33,570 nt of DNA from Prevotella sp. (GTDB lineage: Bacteria; Bacteroidota; Bacteroidia; Bacteroidales; Bacteroidaceae): assembly GCA_022773395.1 (NCBI GenBank), contig JALFBL010000083.1, forward strand, positions 1 through 33,570, written 5' to 3'. This document shows, in pieces, positions 31,433-33,570 of this stretch; positions within the stretch are counted from its first letter, which is position 1, and the number at the start of each line of letters is the position of its first letter. The notes under the pieces were generated by a model that searched no databases, was not told the DNA's origin, and saw nothing but the letters and a program-made list of their open reading frames with translations. The position numbers and the translations under genes are program-made.

Positions 31433-31468
31433 GAATGGGGCGCCGGCAGAAAATCTGGCACCCCATTC
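31433..31468 (+). terminator. Terminator after the nitroreductase gene
   Basis: Twelve-base arms 31433-31444 and 31457-31468 pair with one C-A mismatch around a 12-nt loop. Three T residues follow directly. Confidence 0.7.
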
Positions 31469-31543
31469 TTTCTATGGGCAGAAGAACGTGCAAGGTTTGT
31501 TGGTTTTTTGCACCGACACACGGGATTTCTCGATTTTTTTGTC

Positions 31544-31551
31544 TAATTTTG
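31544..31551 (+). promoter_or_regulatory. -7 element of the flippase gene
   Basis: TAATTTTG matches TAnnTTTG, giving a leader of about 43 nt. No -33 TTTG lies at the usual spacing. Confidence 0.6.
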
Positions 31552-31600
31552 CAGAAATTAGGCTGTTAACGCCTGTTTTGAAAAACGACGAGGAAGAATT

Positions 31601-33061
31601 ATGGCTCATTTAAAGTCACTGGTGAAAGATACGGCCATCTATGGGCTGAGCAGTATCATTGGCAGGTTTCTGAATTATCTGCTGGTTCCGATATATACGG
31701 CAAAAATATCGGCGGCGAGTGGCGGTTATGGGGTGATTACCAATGTGTATGCCTACGTGGCATTGCTGTTGGTGGTGCTTACCTATGGCATGGAAACTGC
31801 GTTTTTCAGGTTTTCCAACAAGGAAGGGGAAGACCCTGAACGGGTTTATAGCACCACGCTCATGATGGTGGGGTGCACGTCGCTGCTGTTCGTGGGACTG
31901 GTTTTTGCGCTGATTTCGCCCATTTCATCGTTCATGGGCTATGCCGACCATCCCGATTATGTGTGGGTGATGGCCCTGACTGTGGCGATGGACGCATTCC
32001 AGTGCATTCCGTTTGCCTACCTGCGCTATCGGAAGCGGCCGGTGAAGTTTGCCGCCTTGAAAATGCTGTTCATCTTCCTGAATATCGGTCTCAACCTGTT
32101 CTTCTTCGTGGTCTGTCCCCGTTTTACGGGCACGGCCACCGATGTGGGCTACGCCTTCTACATTAATCTGGCCTGTACGGGCATCGTGATGCTGTGTTTC
32201 TACAAAGAACTCACGGGCTTCCGGTATGTGTGGGACAAGGCTTTGATGAAGCGGATGCTGGCCTACAGCTGGCCCATTCTGGTGCTTGGCATTGCCGGTA
32301 TTCTGAACCAGACGGCCGACAAGATTCTCTTTCCCTACATCTATCAGGGCAGTGATGCGCACGCACAGTTGGGCATCTACGGTGCTGCCAGCAAGATAGC
32401 CATGATTATGGCCATGATCACGCAGGCGTTCCGCTTTGCCTACGAGCCGTTCGTGTTTGGGAACGCCAGGGAAAAGGACAGCAGAGAGATGTACGGCAAG
32501 GCCATGAAATATTTCATCGTCTTCACCCTGCTGGCTTTCCTTTGCGTGGTGGGCTACATGGACATTCTGCGCCACATCATCGGCCGAGACTACTGGGAAG
32601 GGCTGCAAGTGGTGCCCATCGTGATGGCCGCCGAAATCATGATGGGCGTTTACTTCAATTTGTCGTTCTGGTACAAGCTCATCGACAAGACCATCTGGGG
32701 CGCATGGTTCTCGGGTGCGGGCTGCATGGTGCTGATTGTCATCAACATCGTGTTCGTGCCCCGCTACGGGTACATTGCCTGTGCGTGGGCGGGCTTTGCC
32801 GGCTACGCCACTGCCATGCTGCTCTCCTATGCTGTAGGGCAGAAGAAATATCCCATCAGCTATCCCGTGAAGGAAATCATGGTGTATGTGGCCATCGCGG
32901 CTCTGTTCTTCTATGCCATGACGGTGGCCAACCGGCTGTTGCCCACCTATGCGTCACTGGCAGTGAACACGCTGCTCGTCGCCCTTTTCGCGGGCTATGT
33001 CCTCAAGAAGGATTTTCCGTTGTCGCAGCTGCCGGTGATTGGCAAGCGGTTCAGAAAATAA
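31601..33061 (+). CDS. Polysaccharide/oligosaccharide flippase (Wzx-like, MOP superfamily)
   Basis: The 486-residue protein consists of about 14 hydrophobic segments. It begins with LKSLVKDTAIYGLSSIIGRFLNYLLVPIYT, the typical start of Bacteroidota lipopolysaccharide/O-antigen flippases (MOP superfamily). Further conserved parts are YGMETAFFRF, AYSWPILVLGIAGILNQTADKILFP and GIYGAASKIAMIMAM. It should move lipid-linked sugars across the inner membrane. No glycosyltransferase or polymerase genes lie nearby, so the polysaccharide pathway is encoded elsewhere. It is 37 bp upstream of the methyltransferase start, and no promoter is seen in that gap. Confidence 0.93.
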   Translation: MAHLKSLVKDTAIYGLSSIIGRFLNYLLVPIYTAKISAASGGYGVITNVYAYVALLLVVLTYGMETAFFRFSNKEGEDPERVYSTTLMMVGCTSLLFVGLVFALISPISSFMGYADHPDYVWVMALTVAMDAFQCIPFAYLRYRKRPVKFAALKMLFIFLNIGLNLFFFVVCPRFTGTATDVGYAFYINLACTGIVMLCFYKELTGFRYVWDKALMKRMLAYSWPILVLGIAGILNQTADKILFPYIYQGSDAHAQLGIYGAASKIAMIMAMITQAFRFAYEPFVFGNAREKDSREMYGKAMKYFIVFTLLAFLCVVGYMDILRHIIGRDYWEGLQVVPIVMAAEIMMGVYFNLSFWYKLIDKTIWGAWFSGAGCMVLIVINIVFVPRYGYIACAWAGFAGYATAMLLSYAVGQKKYPISYPVKEIMVYVAIAALFFYAMTVANRLLPTYASLAVNTLLVALFAGYVLKKDFPLSQLPVIGKRFRK

Positions 33062-33098
33062 TTTAAACGACTGGCAATCAAACCAAAATATACAGAAC

Positions 33099-33570
33099 GT
33101 GATAAGATTCATTGATTTATTTGCAGGAATTGGAGGTATAAGGAAAGGATTTGAACTTGCTTGCAAATCTCTCGGCTTAGAGTGTGACTGTCTTTTCACC
33201 TCTGAAATCAAGAAACCAGCCCTTGACATTCTTCACCAAAACCATCCGCAAGAAACCATTCATGGGGATATCACAAAAATACCGACAAGTGAGATACCAG
33301 ATTTCGACATTTTGCTGGCGGGATTCCCTTGCCAAGCTTTTTCGGCGGCAGGGAAACGGTTGGGATTCATGGACACAAGGGGAACCATGTTCTTTGAGGT
33401 GGAAAGGATTTTGGCAGAAAAAGAACCACAAGGATTTCTCTTGGAAAATGTAGAGGGACTTGTCAACCACGACAAAACAGACAAAAACGCAAAAATGGGA
33501 CGTACCTTGTCAACCATTTGGGACAGTCTGCAAGAACTCGGGTATCACGTGTCATGGAATGTATTGAACG
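33099..33570 (+). CDS. DNA (cytosine-5) methyltransferase, C-terminus off the right edge
   Basis: An open frame from GTG 33099 runs to the edge (157 codons present). Conserved C5-methyltransferase motifs appear in order: motif I FIDLFAGIGGIRKGFE (SAM binding), motif IV GFPCQAFSAAGKRLGF with the catalytic Cys, and motif VI LLENVEGL. It has an extended section (LVNHDKTDKNAKMGRTLSTIW) as in Type II enzymes of the Dcm/HaeIII type. There is no ATG in frame upstream after the flippase stop codon, so GTG is the likely start. The DNA is more AT-rich than the flippase gene, which fits acquisition by transfer. The target-recognition domain and any restriction enzyme are outside the window. Confidence 0.92.
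   Translation, partial: MIRFIDLFAGIGGIRKGFELACKSLGLECDCLFTSEIKKPALDILHQNHPQETIHGDITKIPTSEIPDFDILLAGFPCQAFSAAGKRLGFMDTRGTMFFEVERILAEKEPQGFLLENVEGLVNHDKTDKNAKMGRTLSTIWDSLQELGYHVSWNVLN

Overview
The window looks like a chromosomal segment of a Bacteroidota bacterium, most likely Prevotella or a close relative. The evidence is the many TAnnTTTG -7 elements, several with a TTG/TTTG about 19-20 bp upstream; a FimB/Mfa2-type lipoprotein; a BspA-like leucine-rich-repeat protein and a C10 (interpain/streptopain-like) protease, both ending in domains resembling type IX secretion signals; an HU-HIG DNA-binding protein with a 'smalltalk' mini-protein; and a CTnDOT-type tyrosine integrase. The species is not claimed.

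Layout. (1) 1-1800: one end of an integrative element. A DUF1896 gene runs off the left edge, next to an integrase that lacks the first catalytic Arg and a 170-bp region crowded with TGTAG/CTACA inverted motifs, close to the 3' side of a tRNA-Met gene. (2) 1885-6534: tRNA-Met, a fimbrial-type lipoprotein, an 850-bp gene-poor stretch, a 65-codon unknown protein, a secreted LRR protein, a 23-bp-arm palindrome and tRNA-Asn. (3) 6712-13232: an S41 protease, then the core operon rimP-nusA-infB behind a clear promoter and a leader hairpin. (4) 13386-19257: SUF iron-sulfur cluster assembly, sufB-(outer-membrane-type protein)-sufC-sufD-sufS. The sufD-sufS gap is filled by six degenerate ~22-bp units, the last of which is the sufS start itself. 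(5) 19479-23224: a small membrane protein (minus strand), rnhB, a WYL-type regulator and rmuC. (6) 23353-27571: a large C10 protease with repeated C-terminal modules and a ~245-nt leader, then a convergent flavinylation-type FMN-binding protein. (7) 27572-28453: gene-poor DNA sharing a ~22-bp repeat motif with the gap at about 3.3 kb. (8) 28454-30454: a compact set made of an RteC-like small protein, an M15-type peptidase, an HU-HIG protein, a 33-aa smalltalk protein and an overlapping 33-37-aa hydrophobic peptide. (9) 30811-33061: a nitroreductase and a polysaccharide flippase. (10) 33099-edge: the start of a 5-methylcytosine DNA methyltransferase, probably the first gene of a restriction-modification or defence locus beyond the window.

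The core genes (rimP-nusA-infB, suf, rnhB, rmuC) are ordinary. The most unusual items are the sufD-sufS repeat array, the CGGATGAT-type intergenic repeats at two loci, the HU/smalltalk/tiny-peptide cluster, and the likely attachment-site architecture at the left. I did not find a clearly new multi-gene system complete within the window.
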